34,669 nucleotides of DNA from Bacteroidales bacterium (GTDB lineage Bacteria; Bacteroidota; Bacteroidia; Bacteroidales; P3): the NCBI GenBank assembly GCA_024681475.1, contig JAILAT010000011.1, forward strand, positions 1-34,669, read 5' to 3'. The notes under the pieces were generated by a model, which did not search any database, was not told the origin of the DNA, and was given only the letters and a program-made list of their open reading frames with translations. How positions within the stretch are numbered: the stretch's first letter is position 1; every line of letters starts with the position of its first letter. The translations under genes and the position numbers were made by a program. This document shows positions 7,205-15,227 of this stretch, piece after piece.

Positions 7205-7981
7205 ATGCAAGAACTATCGAAGACCAAACTGAAGAGCCTCACTGCCTACAAGCAGCAGAAACAATGCAACGCCGAACAGGTGTTCGTCGTGGAGGGCATC
7301 AAACTGTGCCAGGAGGCGCTGCGCTCTTCGTTCAATGTTCTCACAATCTGCGCCGTAGCGCAATGGTGGGATGAGCAGAACGAGATTATTCCTGACAGTT
7401 GCGACTGCTATGTCGTGAGCCACGAGATGCTGGAACGTCTCAGCGGCCAGCAGAAACCCAATGCAGTGTGGATGTTGGTGGAGCGGCCGTACACTGCACA
7501 GCCCCCTGCAGCCGGCAGCCTCAGCCACGACAAGCCCACACTGGTACTCGACAATCTGCAAGACCCTGGCAATATGGGCACTATCATCCGCACTGCCGAC
7601 TGGTTCGGCATCCGACAGATTGTCTGCAGCCCGGATACGGTATCGTGCTACAACCCCAAAGTGGTGCAATCGACCATGGGGGGCATCTTCCGCACCCAGA
7701 TAGCCTATTGCAATATAGAAGAATATATTGGCACAGCACGTGCCAACGACATTGCTGTCTATGGCGCTGTGCTCGACGGTGCCACCCTCTACGACACACC
7801 GCTGCATACTCCTGCCCTACTGGTGATAGGCAACGAAGCCCATGGCATCTCTGCCCCAGTCCTCGCCCTCATCGACAACCCGCTGACCATACCCAACGTG
7901 GGCGGCACCTGCGAGTCGCTCAACGCAGCAGTGGCAACAGCCATCATCTGCTCCGAATTTGCCAGTACGGCAACGCATTGA
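7205..7981 (+). CDS. TrmH/SpoU-family RNA 2'-O-methyltransferase
   Basis: This 258-residue protein belongs to the SPOUT class that transfers methyl groups to ribose 2'-OH in rRNA or tRNA. An N-terminal substrate-binding part (residues 1-105, with FVVEGIKLCQEAL) precedes the knotted catalytic domain. Its motifs are LDNLQDPGNMGTIIRTA (115-131, with the conserved N and R), LVIGNEAHGIS (206-216) and IPNVGGTCESLNAAVATAI (229-247). The ATG at 7205 is preferred over an upstream start at 7145, because family members begin just before the helix leading to FVVEG and the extra residues look non-conserved. It is probably a 23S rRNA guanosine methylase; the exact target cannot be set from sequence alone. 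It lies 152 bp downstream of tRNA-His and converges with the lipoprotein gene. Confidence 0.92.
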   Translation: MQELSKTKLKSLTAYKQQKQCNAEQVFVVEGIKLCQEALRSSFNVLTICAVAQWWDEQNEIIPDSCDCYVVSHEMLERLSGQQKPNAVWMLVERPYTAQPPAAGSLSHDKPTLVLDNLQDPGNMGTIIRTADWFGIRQIVCSPDTVSCYNPKVVQSTMGGIFRTQIAYCNIEEYIGTARANDIAVYGAVLDGATLYDTPLHTPALLVIGNEAHGISAPVLALIDNPLTIPNVGGTCESLNAAVATAIICSEFASTATH

Positions 7982-8003
7982 CAATGTTTATGGCAACAAA
8001 AAA

Positions 8004-8035
8004 AGAGCCCCAAAGACCGCGGTCTTTGGGGCTCT
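8004..8035 (-). terminator. Perfect 32-bp palindrome, terminator for lipoprotein gene
   Basis: AGAGCCCCAAAGACCG is followed directly by its exact reverse complement. On the minus strand the hairpin runs into seven T residues, as for intrinsic termination of the gene ending at 8065. On the plus strand only a weak AT-rich tail follows, so it may also help end the methylase transcript. Confidence 0.85.
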
Positions 8036-8064
8036 AATATTACATCTCCCTTAGAGAGATCACA

Positions 8065-8568
8065 TCATTTCTTCACAGCCACTTGGCTGGCGGTACCGGT
8101 GCCCGAAATTTCGTAGCTGCCCACAACGGGAATGTCGAGGGTGGTCGACACCGAGAGGTCGGCAATCCACGAAAGTTGGCCATCGACAGGCTTATCTATC
8201 ACGGGGAAGACCACATAAATGTCGGCATCGACCGACGTGAACGAGGCGATGCTCACCTGTTGCGTTGTACGGATGGGGTCGAGATGGAGTTTGCCTTGTG
8301 AATCGACATAGCCTTTGGTCTCAATATCGCCCAGACGGACAATCAGTTCGTCGTTGTCGCCAAGCGTCACCGAGCCTTCGTCAACACGGCTGTCGCTATA
8401 GGTGTACGAACCGATAACGGGTATCTGGAGCGGCACCGAGTAGTCGGTCGTCACCGTATAGTCGCCCAGATAGGGTTTTATCAAATCCTCACTATTGTCT
8501 TTGTCCTTGCAAGCGGCGAAGAACACAATAGACAACGATAACAGAATCAATAATTTAAGTTTATTCAT
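8065..8568 (-). CDS. Small SPII lipoprotein, function unknown
   Basis: This 167-residue protein starts with a lipoprotein signal peptide, with lipobox FFAAC and Cys20 as the lipidation site, so it is membrane anchored after export. The mature part is rich in beta-strand-like, Ser/Thr-containing sequence. It contains two related segments, VPLQIPVIGSYTYS and TTLDIPVVGSYEIS, hinting at an internal duplication. I recognise no enzyme motif. ATG 8568 is chosen because the signal peptide begins there; the open frame extends upstream only into the promoter. A TATCTTTG box 29 bp upstream and the palindromic terminator downstream make this a single-gene transcript. Confidence 0.8.
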   Translation of the reverse strand: MNKLKLLILLSLSIVFFAACKDKDNSEDLIKPYLGDYTVTTDYSVPLQIPVIGSYTYSDSRVDEGSVTLGDNDELIVRLGDIETKGYVDSQGKLHLDPIRTTQQVSIASFTSVDADIYVVFPVIDKPVDGQLSWIADLSVSTTLDIPVVGSYEISGTGTASQVAVKK

Positions 8569-8596
8569 AACTGACAGGTTTTTTTGTTTCACATTG

Positions 8597-8630
8597 CAAA
8601 GATACACATTTTTTTTTAATTGTGGGCAAA
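8597..8630 (-). promoter_or_regulatory. Promoter for the small lipoprotein gene
   Basis: On the minus strand TATCTTTG (8597-8604) matches the -7 box TAnnTTTG, with a TTTG (8627-8630) 22 bp further upstream as a possible -33 box. Confidence 0.65.
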
Positions 8631-8663
8631 AAAAATCCACGGACAAGACAAGCACGCGGTTGC

Positions 8664-10067
8664 TTAACGGGCGGTCTTCGAAATGATCCATTCGCTGACG
8701 ATGCGAAGCACCTCGGTGCTCATGGTCTCTTCGATGAGGCCATATTCGCTGGGCTTGCCTGTCAGGCAATGCTGCATCAGGTGATTCAAGTCGGGCAGCA
8801 GCACCGTCTGCGCGCGACCATCGGTGACTGCTTTGATTTTGAGCAGATTGTCCGGCACCACCTGACTGTCACGTGAGCCGTTGATGGCCAAGATCGGGCA
8901 GCGGGTCTTGCGAAGATAGTCACGGTTGTCCAGACGGATAAAAGTCTGCATCCATGGCACTTGCATCTGCTGGTTCAACGCCATGAGGTCGCCACTGCGC
9001 AGCTGTGCCGCCTTGAGAGTCTCGTTGTCCATGCCGGCACATTCCTTATCGACAATCTGCTGCAAGACAGCGGGGTAATCATCCACTGCTGTTGTCGCCA
9101 TTGCGTTGAAGAACCGGTCGAGGCAACGCACACGCAATGCCACGGCCACGGAGTCGGCGCCGCCGAGCTGAAACAGGCGTTCGTTCTGCTCAAGCAGAAT
9201 CTCGGCGCCGGTGCCGCCAGGTCCCGCGAGCATGACGACGAAAGCCACGCCCCTGTTGCGTGAAGCCACGATGGGCGCTATCACGCCACCTTCGCTATGT
9301 CCCAGCAGACCCACACGACGCTTGTCGATGCGCGGATCTTTGCGCAGTGCCTTCCAGAGTGATTCGACGTCGTCGGCAAAGTCGAGCGTTGTGGCAGTCT
9401 TCACCTCGCCTCTTGAGCCACCCACGCCACGGTCGTCGTAGCGCAACACGGCAATGCCGTTGCGCGTCAGGTAGTCGGCAATCAGCAAGAACGGCTTGTG
9501 GCGCATAATCTCCTCGTTGCGGTCCTGCTGGCCGCTGCCGCTGATGAGCACTACCGCGGGGAAGGGGCCTGTCCCTTCAGGAAGTGTCAGCGTGCCTGTC
9601 AGCGTGACGCCGGCTTTCTTGCGCACCACCTGAAAATCCTCCTCGACGTAGGGATAGGGCGGCTGAGGCTCCTGCGGGCGCGACATCTCGAAGAGCCCGT
9701 CGGCAGGATACATCACCAGGGGCTCCTTGTAGATACTCTGTCGGAAAGTGCCAGAAAAGCTTGACTGTACGGAGTCCCAGCACATCACGAGCCGCACATT
9801 CAGCGGCTTGTAGGAGACTCGCAGCGTGTCGTTGCGGAAGGACCAGTCCGTAGCCTCCATTGCCTGATCGGTCTGCATAGGGCTGTAGAGCAGCGCTTTG
9901 GCACTGTCGAAATGGAGGTTGATTGGCAGCATGGCCTCCTCCAGCATGCCGAACCACCATGTGCCCTCCAAAAAAGTGGGCAGAGGCTGCTGCGCCTGAG
10001 CTCCTGTTGTCGAAAACAAAAAGAGACCGACAACAAAGAGGGAAAGGGAATGATATATACGTCTCAT
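8664..10067 (-). CDS. Secreted alpha/beta hydrolase (serine esterase/peptidase-like)
   Basis: This 467-residue protein has a signal peptide (residues 1-25, cleavage near AQAQ). An N-terminal beta-rich domain (about 30-130) resembles the accessory domain of Bacteroidota hydrolases, and a C-terminal alpha/beta hydrolase fold follows. The nucleophile elbow GHSEGG places Ser258; the likely partners are Asp400 in INGSRDSQ and His429 in PDLNHL. The oxyanion region ISGSGQQDRNE and the YDDRGVGGS block are typical of the group annotated as acyl hydrolases or S9-like peptidases. It acts in the periplasm or outside the cell; the substrate is unknown. ATG 10067 starts the signal peptide; the in-frame TTG at 10076 is less likely. 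A TATCTTTG promoter box lies 44 bp upstream. Confidence 0.88.
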   Translation of the reverse strand: MRRIYHSLSLFVVGLFLFSTTGAQAQQPLPTFLEGTWWFGMLEEAMLPINLHFDSAKALLYSPMQTDQAMEATDWSFRNDTLRVSYKPLNVRLVMCWDSVQSSFSGTFRQSIYKEPLVMYPADGLFEMSRPQEPQPPYPYVEEDFQVVRKKAGVTLTGTLTLPEGTGPFPAVVLISGSGQQDRNEEIMRHKPFLLIADYLTRNGIAVLRYDDRGVGGSRGEVKTATTLDFADDVESLWKALRKDPRIDKRRVGLLGHSEGGVIAPIVASRNRGVAFVVMLAGPGGTGAEILLEQNERLFQLGGADSVAVALRVRCLDRFFNAMATTAVDDYPAVLQQIVDKECAGMDNETLKAAQLRSGDLMALNQQMQVPWMQTFIRLDNRDYLRKTRCPILAINGSRDSQVVPDNLLKIKAVTDGRAQTVLLPDLNHLMQHCLTGKPSEYGLIEETMSTEVLRIVSEWIISKTAR

Positions 10068-10110
10068 AATCAACAAATATCACAATTTCTTGCGGTAAAT
10101 TCCACTATTG

Positions 10111-10118
10111 CAAAGATA
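10111..10118 (-). promoter_or_regulatory. -7 box for the alpha/beta hydrolase gene
   Basis: TATCTTTG followed by CA on the minus strand matches TAnnTTTG. No clear TTTG is found at the -33 distance. Confidence 0.6.
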
Positions 10119-10176
10119 CATAAATATAGTATAGGACGAAAGGCGAGAGAAGTTTTTTTCTTTTTTTTGACTGGAG

Positions 10177-10284
10177 ATGTCCAACCTGATACTCAACATC
10201 ATCCTTGCCGTCGCCCTCAGTGTGGGCATAGCGATGGCCAGCACACAGTGCTACGGTATCATGAAAAAAGAATTGACGTGGTAA
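10177..10284 (+). CDS. Possible 35-residue membrane microprotein
   Basis: An ATG directly preceded by GGAG opens a 35-codon frame with GC-rich, host-like codons. The product has one hydrophobic helix (about residues 3-21, NLILNIILAVALSVGIAMA) and a short polar tail with MKKELTW. It lies between two minus-strand genes, divergent from the hydrolase and stopping 1 bp before the gldD 3' end. A T-rich stretch precedes it, but there is no convincing TAnnTTTG box, and the GGAG is unusually close to the ATG. It could be one of the many small single-pass proteins of gut Bacteroidota, or a chance frame. Confidence 0.38.
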   Translation: MSNLILNIILAVALSVGIAMASTQCYGIMKKELTW

Positions 10285-10285
10285 T

Positions 10286-10876
10286 CTAGTCCCTCCAGCG
10301 GAGAGTCTCAATGATGTGGTCAATGTCCGCCTGAAGATATTCGAGGATGGGGGCCAGCGAGTCGTTGTTGGGGACACAATTGATATAGAGCGAGCCGCGC
10401 AGAAAATGGTGGAGGCTGTCGGTGGCCCAAAACTGATAGGTGGAGGCGACATTGCGGCCTTCTATCTTACATACCGTGGCATAAACCCTATCGTCGGGGT
10501 TGACGAAAATGAACTCCTTCTGGCCTGTGGCATAGTTGAAATGCTTGGAAAGCAGCTGGTAGGAGGTGTCCACCTCGCCGGCCAGGTCGTCGACCGAACG
10601 TAGCGGTATGTAGCTCAGATAGATAATGCCGCCATAGTCGGGATAGTTGAGGTCCACCCATTTCAGTCGGCGCTCGTTGCGCTTGAGGGCGACATCGGCC
10701 TCGGCGGCAGCCTCGAAACGGAACGGCAGAGCGAGGGTGTCATAGGGCACATAGGCTTTGGCAGGCAAGTCGAAACGCATATAGCCCTTGGGCTTGGGCG
10801 CATAGCTGTCGGAGCCGCAGGAGGCGAAGAAGGCCAGCGAAGCAATGAGGATGACTATGGGGAAAAGGTGTTTCAT
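10286..10876 (-). CDS. gldD: GldD-like gliding motility lipoprotein
   Basis: This 196-residue SPII lipoprotein (lipobox FFASC, Cys20) matches GldD through PKPKGYMRFDLP after the signal peptide, then WVDLNYPDYGG, IYLSYIPL, QFWATDSLHHFLRGSLY, and the C-terminal NNDSLAPILEYLQADI...IETLRW. GldD was defined in gliding flavobacteria, where it is needed for gliding; the protein also occurs in non-gliding Bacteroidota, where its role is unclear. It follows pcm by 35 bp and is likely the last gene of the thiL-pcm-gldD operon. A link to the CHU_C-type surface protein at the end of the window is possible, since both belong to gliding/type IX secretion biology. Confidence 0.88.
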   Translation of the reverse strand: MKHLFPIVILIASLAFFASCGSDSYAPKPKGYMRFDLPAKAYVPYDTLALPFRFEAAAEADVALKRNERRLKWVDLNYPDYGGIIYLSYIPLRSVDDLAGEVDTSYQLLSKHFNYATGQKEFIFVNPDDRVYATVCKIEGRNVASTYQFWATDSLHHFLRGSLYINCVPNNDSLAPILEYLQADIDHIIETLRWRD

Positions 10877-10911
10877 AATTGCTTGGGATGTTGATGATTA
10901 ATGGATTATTA

Positions 10912-11580
10912 TCAGAGTGCTCCGTAGTCCACCTGGTTGAGCATGGGGACGAAATTGAAGTCTCCATAACGGCTTTCGCGCCACTCGTCGGGGCCCACCT
11001 TGTCAAGGCGAAGCATCTCCATCTCCTCACCGAAGCGGACGGGAATGACCATGATGCCACCCACTTTTATCTGCTCTTTCAAGGCCTCGGGCACGAAAGG
11101 AGCGCCACAGGTGATAAGCACACGGTCGAAAAGACCATATTCGGGAAGACCCACAAAGCCGTCGCCCAGGAAACAGTTGGCCCGGTAATGCAATCTGCCG
11201 AGGAGTCGCTTGGTGTCGTCGTAGAGCTCTTTCATGCGCTCTATCGTATAGACTTTCAAACCCATAGAGCAGAGCACAGCCGTCTGGTAACCGCTGCCGG
11301 TGCCCACCTCGAGCACTTTCATGCCTGACTGGGTTTCGAGCAGCTGGCTCTGGAAAGCCACGGTGGAAGGCTGCGAGATGGTCTGTCCGCATTTGATGGG
11401 ATAGGCGCGGTCCTCATAGGCCTTGTGTTCCAACACCGTGTCCATGAACAGGTGGCGTGGCACCGCCGACATGGCGGCCAGCACCTCGGGGCCGGCCACT
11501 TTGCGCGCCGCCAGCTCTTTCACCATCTGCTGCCGCAAACCTTGCGACTTGAAGCTGTCTTCTATCGGTCGTTCCATCAT
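10912..11580 (-). CDS. pcm: Protein-L-isoaspartate O-methyltransferase
   Basis: The enzyme methylates isoaspartyl residues formed in ageing proteins, using SAM, so that they can be repaired. The 222-residue length is normal. Diagnostic blocks are MSAVPRHLF (37-45), the substrate loop PIKCGQTISQPSTVAFQ (61-77) and SAM motif I VLEVGTGSGYQTAVL (89-103). These are followed by YTIER (acidic ribose-binding region) and the ITCGAP block. Two consecutive ATGs (11580 and 11577) are possible starts. The gene begins 6 bp after the thiL stop, indicating a shared transcript; no separate promoter is visible. Confidence 0.95.
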   Translation of the reverse strand: MMERPIEDSFKSQGLRQQMVKELAARKVAGPEVLAAMSAVPRHLFMDTVLEHKAYEDRAYPIKCGQTISQPSTVAFQSQLLETQSGMKVLEVGTGSGYQTAVLCSMGLKVYTIERMKELYDDTKRLLGRLHYRANCFLGDGFVGLPEYGLFDRVLITCGAPFVPEALKEQIKVGGIMVIPVRFGEEMEMLRLDKVGPDEWRESRYGDFNFVPMLNQVDYGAL

Positions 11581-11586
11581 GTCAAA

Positions 11587-12648
11587 TCAATCCCTAAATC
11601 CCTGTGCTACCAGTTTGATGAGGCTGCCTTGTGGCGTCACCATGTTCACGCCGGTGCCCTCTTCGGTGATGTGGCCGATGATGGTCACACCCTCCATCTC
11701 TTTCACCTTCTCGTAATCGCCTTGGCCGATGGTGAAGAGCAACTCGTAGTCGCCGCCGCCGTTGAGGGCATTGGAGACGGGGAGCATATTCTTGCTCATT
11801 TCGGAGCAGACACGGGTAGTCTGGTAATCGATGGGAAGACGTTCCTCGTAGACCTCGCAGCCGCAGTGCGAATCCTTGCAGACATGCAGCAACTCGGAGG
11901 CCAGGCCGTCGCTGACATCAATCATGGCTGTCGGCACCACGCCGCGCTTGGCCAGCTCGGCGACGATGTCGGCACGCGGCTCGGGTTTCAGAAAACGTTC
12001 CAGCACATAGTCGAATGAATCGAGGTCGGGCTGGAACTCAGGGTTGGCCTGGAATGTCACCTTCTCGCGTTCCAGGATGAGCAGTCCGCTGTAGGCGCTG
12101 CCCAGGTCGCCGCTGACGCAGACAAGGTCGTGCTGACGGGCGCCGTTGCGATAGGTGACAGCATCTGCCGCCACGCTTCCCAATGCCGTGACGGTCAGCA
12201 CCATACCCGAGCGGCTGGAGTTGATGTCGCCGCCCACGAGGTCCACATCGTAGCGGTCGCAGCAGAGACGGATGCCGGCGTAGAGCTCTTCCAGCGCCTC
12301 CACCGAGTAGCGGTTGGAGACGGCCACGCTGACCAGCACCTGCTGTGCCGTGCCGTTCATGGCACATATGTTGCTGATGGCCGTAGCCACTGCTTTGTAG
12401 CCCAGATGTTTCAAGGGGGTGTACATCATGTCGAAGTCGATGCCTTCGGCCATGGTCTGTGTGGTGACCAGCGAGAGGCGTCCTGGCGCGGAGGCCAGCA
12501 CGGCGCAGTCGTCGCCCACACCACGCAACGTAGTATCGTTCTTGGTATCAAAACCGTCGGTCAGTCGGTCAATAAGGGCAAACTCGCCGAGCTGCTCCAG
12601 CTCGGTACGGCCCTCTTGCATATATTCCAGTTCTTCCATACAAAACAT
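11587..12648 (-). CDS. thiL: Thiamine-monophosphate kinase
   Basis: ThiL phosphorylates thiamine monophosphate to thiamine diphosphate, the last step of the pathway. The 353-residue protein shows LGEFALIDRLT (20-30), the Mg/ATP motif GVGDDCAVL (43-51), the substrate region TTQTMAEGIDFD, LVGGDINSS, MIDVSDGLASEL and GGGDYELLF (297-305), all family hallmarks. ATG 12648 is the longest start; ATG 12639 is equally plausible because the conserved part begins only near residue 16. It heads a tight operon with pcm and gldD. The product is the cofactor of the IorA subunit encoded just upstream on the same strand, although a terminator separates the two units. Confidence 0.95.
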   Translation of the reverse strand: MFCMEELEYMQEGRTELEQLGEFALIDRLTDGFDTKNDTTLRGVGDDCAVLASAPGRLSLVTTQTMAEGIDFDMMYTPLKHLGYKAVATAISNICAMNGTAQQVLVSVAVSNRYSVEALEELYAGIRLCCDRYDVDLVGGDINSSRSGMVLTVTALGSVAADAVTYRNGARQHDLVCVSGDLGSAYSGLLILEREKVTFQANPEFQPDLDSFDYVLERFLKPEPRADIVAELAKRGVVPTAMIDVSDGLASELLHVCKDSHCGCEVYEERLPIDYQTTRVCSEMSKNMLPVSNALNGGGDYELLFTIGQGDYEKVKEMEGVTIIGHITEEGTGVNMVTPQGSLIKLVAQGFRD

Positions 12649-12712
12649 TCTAACGTAGCATCACAATTATTTATTGTCCCGTCGCAACGCTTTTTTTCGC
12701 AACACAGCAAAA

Positions 12713-12743
12713 AGGGATGTCGACCCCATGGGCAGACATCCCT
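12713..12743 (-). terminator. Intrinsic terminator after iorB
   Basis: AGGGATGTC (12713-12721) and GACATCCCT (12735-12743) form a 9-bp stem, and the loop contains a CCCATGGG palindrome. On the minus strand the stem is followed by a short run of T. It separates the iorAB transcript from thiL. Confidence 0.75.
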
Positions 12744-12769
12744 AAACATTTGGTTTACATAACCTTCAA

Positions 12770-13333
12770 CTAGCGTGCATCGCGACCGGCGCGGATTGCG
12801 GCGATATTGGTGTCGACCACCGCTTCGCCCTTGCGGCCGAAGATGTTGCGGATAGCCTTCTCCAGCTCATCGAACTCGATGTCCAGGAAGCGGGCGGCGG
12901 CACCCAGCAGCACCATATTGCCACGTGCGTTGAGTTCCTTGGCGATCTGGTTGGCGTTGAAGGCTACGCAGTTGGGCAGTTTGGCCAGCTCAGCGTTGAT
13001 CAGCGCCATGTCGGGATAATTGTTGATGTTCACGAAGGGGTCGCTGTTGGTGATCACCGTGCCGTCGGCTGCCAGGAAAGGCAGATAGCGCAGTGCCTCC
13101 ATAGGCTCCGAGCTGAGGATAATGTCAGCCTTGCCCTCGGGGATCACATCCGAGAAGATGGGGTCGCTGCTGATGCGCAGGTGCGAGAACACCGAACCGC
13201 CGCGCTGCGACATACCGTGGATTTCGCTCTGTTTCACATAGAGGCCCAATGCCAGAGCCGCATCGCTGATAATCTTGGCTACCGAGACGATACCATCGCC
13301 ACCGACGCCACACAATATGATGTCTTTTTTCAT
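12770..13333 (-). CDS. iorB: Indolepyruvate:ferredoxin oxidoreductase, beta subunit
   Basis: This 187-residue gamma-domain-type subunit pairs with IorA to oxidise arylpyruvates to arylacetyl-CoA with reduction of ferredoxin (reversible; it can also act in reductive amino-acid synthesis). Family features are CGVGGDGIVSVAKII (8-22), SEIHGMSQRGGSVFSHLRI (36-54) and the EPMEALRYL block. The length is usual for IorB. It starts 45 bp after the iorA stop. The spacer contains three mutually complementary GTCTGAC/GTCAGAC elements, and a terminator follows the gene. Confidence 0.93.
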   Translation of the reverse strand: MKKDIILCGVGGDGIVSVAKIISDAALALGLYVKQSEIHGMSQRGGSVFSHLRISSDPIFSDVIPEGKADIILSSEPMEALRYLPFLAADGTVITNSDPFVNINNYPDMALINAELAKLPNCVAFNANQIAKELNARGNMVLLGAAARFLDIEFDELEKAIRNIFGRKGEAVVDTNIAAIRAGRDAR

Positions 13334-13351
13334 CTCTTTACTTTTTATTAT

Positions 13352-13375
13352 GTCTGACTGGTCAGACGGTCTGAC
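13352..13375. repeat. Three alternating GTCTGAC/GTCAGAC elements in iorA-iorB spacer
   Basis: GTCTGAC (13352-13358), GTCAGAC (13361-13367) and GTCTGAC (13369-13375) are arranged so that the middle copy can pair with either neighbour. This gives two mutually exclusive 6-bp hairpins with 3-4-nt loops in the iorAB mRNA. Confidence 0.7.
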
Positions 13376-13378
13376 AAT

Positions 13379-14965
13379 TTATTTGTTTGCTGCAATTCTT
13401 TTTTTGTTCTCCACGATGCAGACGCGCTGCGGGATGATGACGCTGACACCGTTGTATGCGATTTCCTCCTCAAGGATTTTGACGAACTCGTCGTGGTTCT
13501 TCTTGAGAGGCACAATATGGCGGATGTGGTCGGGATCGACGCCCAAGCCCTTGCAGATGTTGAAGAGCTTCATGTTGGCGCTCGAGGGCTGGCCACCCGT
13601 CATAGCGGTGATGTCGTTGTCCAGAATCATGATGACCACGTTGGCCTTCTCGTTGACGCAGTCCAGCAGGCCCGTCATGCCGCTGTGGCCGAAGGTGCCG
13701 TCGCCGATAACGCCGATGCTGGGGAAGATGCCCATCTCGCTGGCGCCTTTGGCCATGGTGATGGAGGCACCCATGCACACCGTCGTGTTGATGGCGCCCA
13801 TGTTGAAGCCCAGCGTGTAGCATCCGATGTCGCCGAACACACGGCCTTCGGGATATTTCTTAAGTACTTCGATAACAGCCTCGTAGCTGTCGATGTGGGG
13901 GCAGCCCTGACAGAGTGCCGGGGGACGGTTGGTGACCACCTCGGGCACTGCAGGACCCTGCTCCACCTTCATGCCCAGCGCTTTGGCCACCTTCTCGGCG
14001 TTCAGCTCACCATCGCGACGGATGGTCTCGTCCAAACGGCCATGCACCGGCTTGCCTTTGCCCAGGAAGCCCTTGATGTGCTCCTCGACGAAGGGCTGGC
14101 CATCCTCGAGCACCACAATCTCGGCACACTCGTCATACAGCTTGTTCAGCATGTTGAAAGGCAAGGGATACTGCGTGATCTTGACCACGGGATAGGGGCA
14201 CTTGCCGCCGGGGAAGTTCTCCAGCAGGTAGTTGTAGGCGATACCGGTGGTGATGATACCTTTGCTCTTGTCGGTACCCTCGAAGTAGCGGTTGAAGCCG
14301 CTCTCCTCGCTGCTCTTGGTGAAAGCGGGCTGCTTGTCGATCAAATCTCTGTATAGACGTTTGGCGTTGACGGGCAGCAGCACGAAGCTCTTGGGGTCGC
14401 TGGGGTAGTTGAGCTTGTTCTGGGGCAGTGCGGGACGGCGCTCCACACCGGCGCGGCTGTGTGCCAGACGGGTGGGGATGCGATAGAGCACCGGGGTGCC
14501 CAGCTTCTCGCTCAGCTCGTAACCGAAGAAGACCATATCGTAGGCCTCCTGCTGGTTCGAAGGCTCCAGCATGGGAATCATGGCCCAATGGCCATAGAAG
14601 CGGCTGTCCTGCTCATCCTGCGAGTAGAACATGCTCGGGTCGTCGGCCACCACGATGATGACGCCCTTCGTGCCGATGATGGCAGCATTCATGACGGGGT
14701 CGCCACACACGTTCAGACCCACATGCTTCATGCAGGTCATGGCGCGCTTGCCAGCGTAGGCCACGCCGAGCGAAGCCTCGAGGGCGGTCTTCTCGTTGGC
14801 GCACCAGTTGGCCACCACGCCCTTCTCGCGAGCCTCTTTCGACTTTATCACATATTCGGTAATCTGCGTCGACGGCGTGCCAGGATAGCTGTTGATGGCA
14901 CTGCCGCCAGCATCAATAAAGGCTTGGGCTATTGCCTCGTCGCCTAACAACAATACTTTCGACAT
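13379..14965 (-). CDS. iorA: Indolepyruvate:ferredoxin oxidoreductase, alpha subunit
   Basis: This 528-residue TPP enzyme is the large subunit of the arylpyruvate oxidoreductase. The N-terminal pyrimidine-type domain carries YPGTPSTQITE (27-37) and NEKTALEASLGVAYAGKRA. The middle has CQGCPH near residue 352, and the TPP/Mg motif runs from GDGTFGHSG (near 419) to LDND about 30 residues on. Many IorA proteins end in a two-cluster ferredoxin domain with a CxxCxxCxxxCP signature; here the chain ends shortly after IIPQRVCIVENKK with no such motif. The iron-sulphur electron exit is therefore missing or separately encoded. A good promoter lies about 130 bp upstream, and iorB follows 45 bp downstream. 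Confidence 0.94.
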   Translation of the reverse strand: MSKVLLLGDEAIAQAFIDAGGSAINSYPGTPSTQITEYVIKSKEAREKGVVANWCANEKTALEASLGVAYAGKRAMTCMKHVGLNVCGDPVMNAAIIGTKGVIIVVADDPSMFYSQDEQDSRFYGHWAMIPMLEPSNQQEAYDMVFFGYELSEKLGTPVLYRIPTRLAHSRAGVERRPALPQNKLNYPSDPKSFVLLPVNAKRLYRDLIDKQPAFTKSSEESGFNRYFEGTDKSKGIITTGIAYNYLLENFPGGKCPYPVVKITQYPLPFNMLNKLYDECAEIVVLEDGQPFVEEHIKGFLGKGKPVHGRLDETIRRDGELNAEKVAKALGMKVEQGPAVPEVVTNRPPALCQGCPHIDSYEAVIEVLKKYPEGRVFGDIGCYTLGFNMGAINTTVCMGASITMAKGASEMGIFPSIGVIGDGTFGHSGMTGLLDCVNEKANVVIMILDNDITAMTGGQPSSANMKLFNICKGLGVDPDHIRHIVPLKKNHDEFVKILEEEIAYNGVSVIIPQRVCIVENKKRIAANK

Positions 14966-15093
14966 CTCTTTTATGTTTTAATTTATTTATTTTTAACTAC
15001 TTGGCACAACCTTCAACTGCAAAGGCACATCCCGCACTACCACTGATGCAGGACACGCCAACGACGAGCCGAAAAGCGTGCTCGAAAACTTTG

Positions 15094-15125
15094 CAAAATT
15101 ACGCTTTTTTTTTCAACCGTGCAAA
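15094..15125 (-). promoter_or_regulatory. Promoter for iorAB
   Basis: On the minus strand TAATTTTG (15094-15101) fits the -7 box TAnnTTTG, and TTTG (15122-15125) lies 20 bp upstream as the -33 box. The mRNA leader would be about 120 nt long. Confidence 0.72.
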
Positions 15126-15227
15126 TCAAAATAACAATTCGCTGTCTGTCAACGTCCTACAGAGTCGTCAAAGGAACCTCGTCGCCTTTTTTCTTCCTGT
15201 CGTAGGGGTGCGCTGAGCGCCGTTGGC

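Noticed and set aside
13493..14356. 287-codon frame antisense to iorA
   Set aside because: Shadow of the conserved TPP enzyme; no independent signal, promoter or homology.
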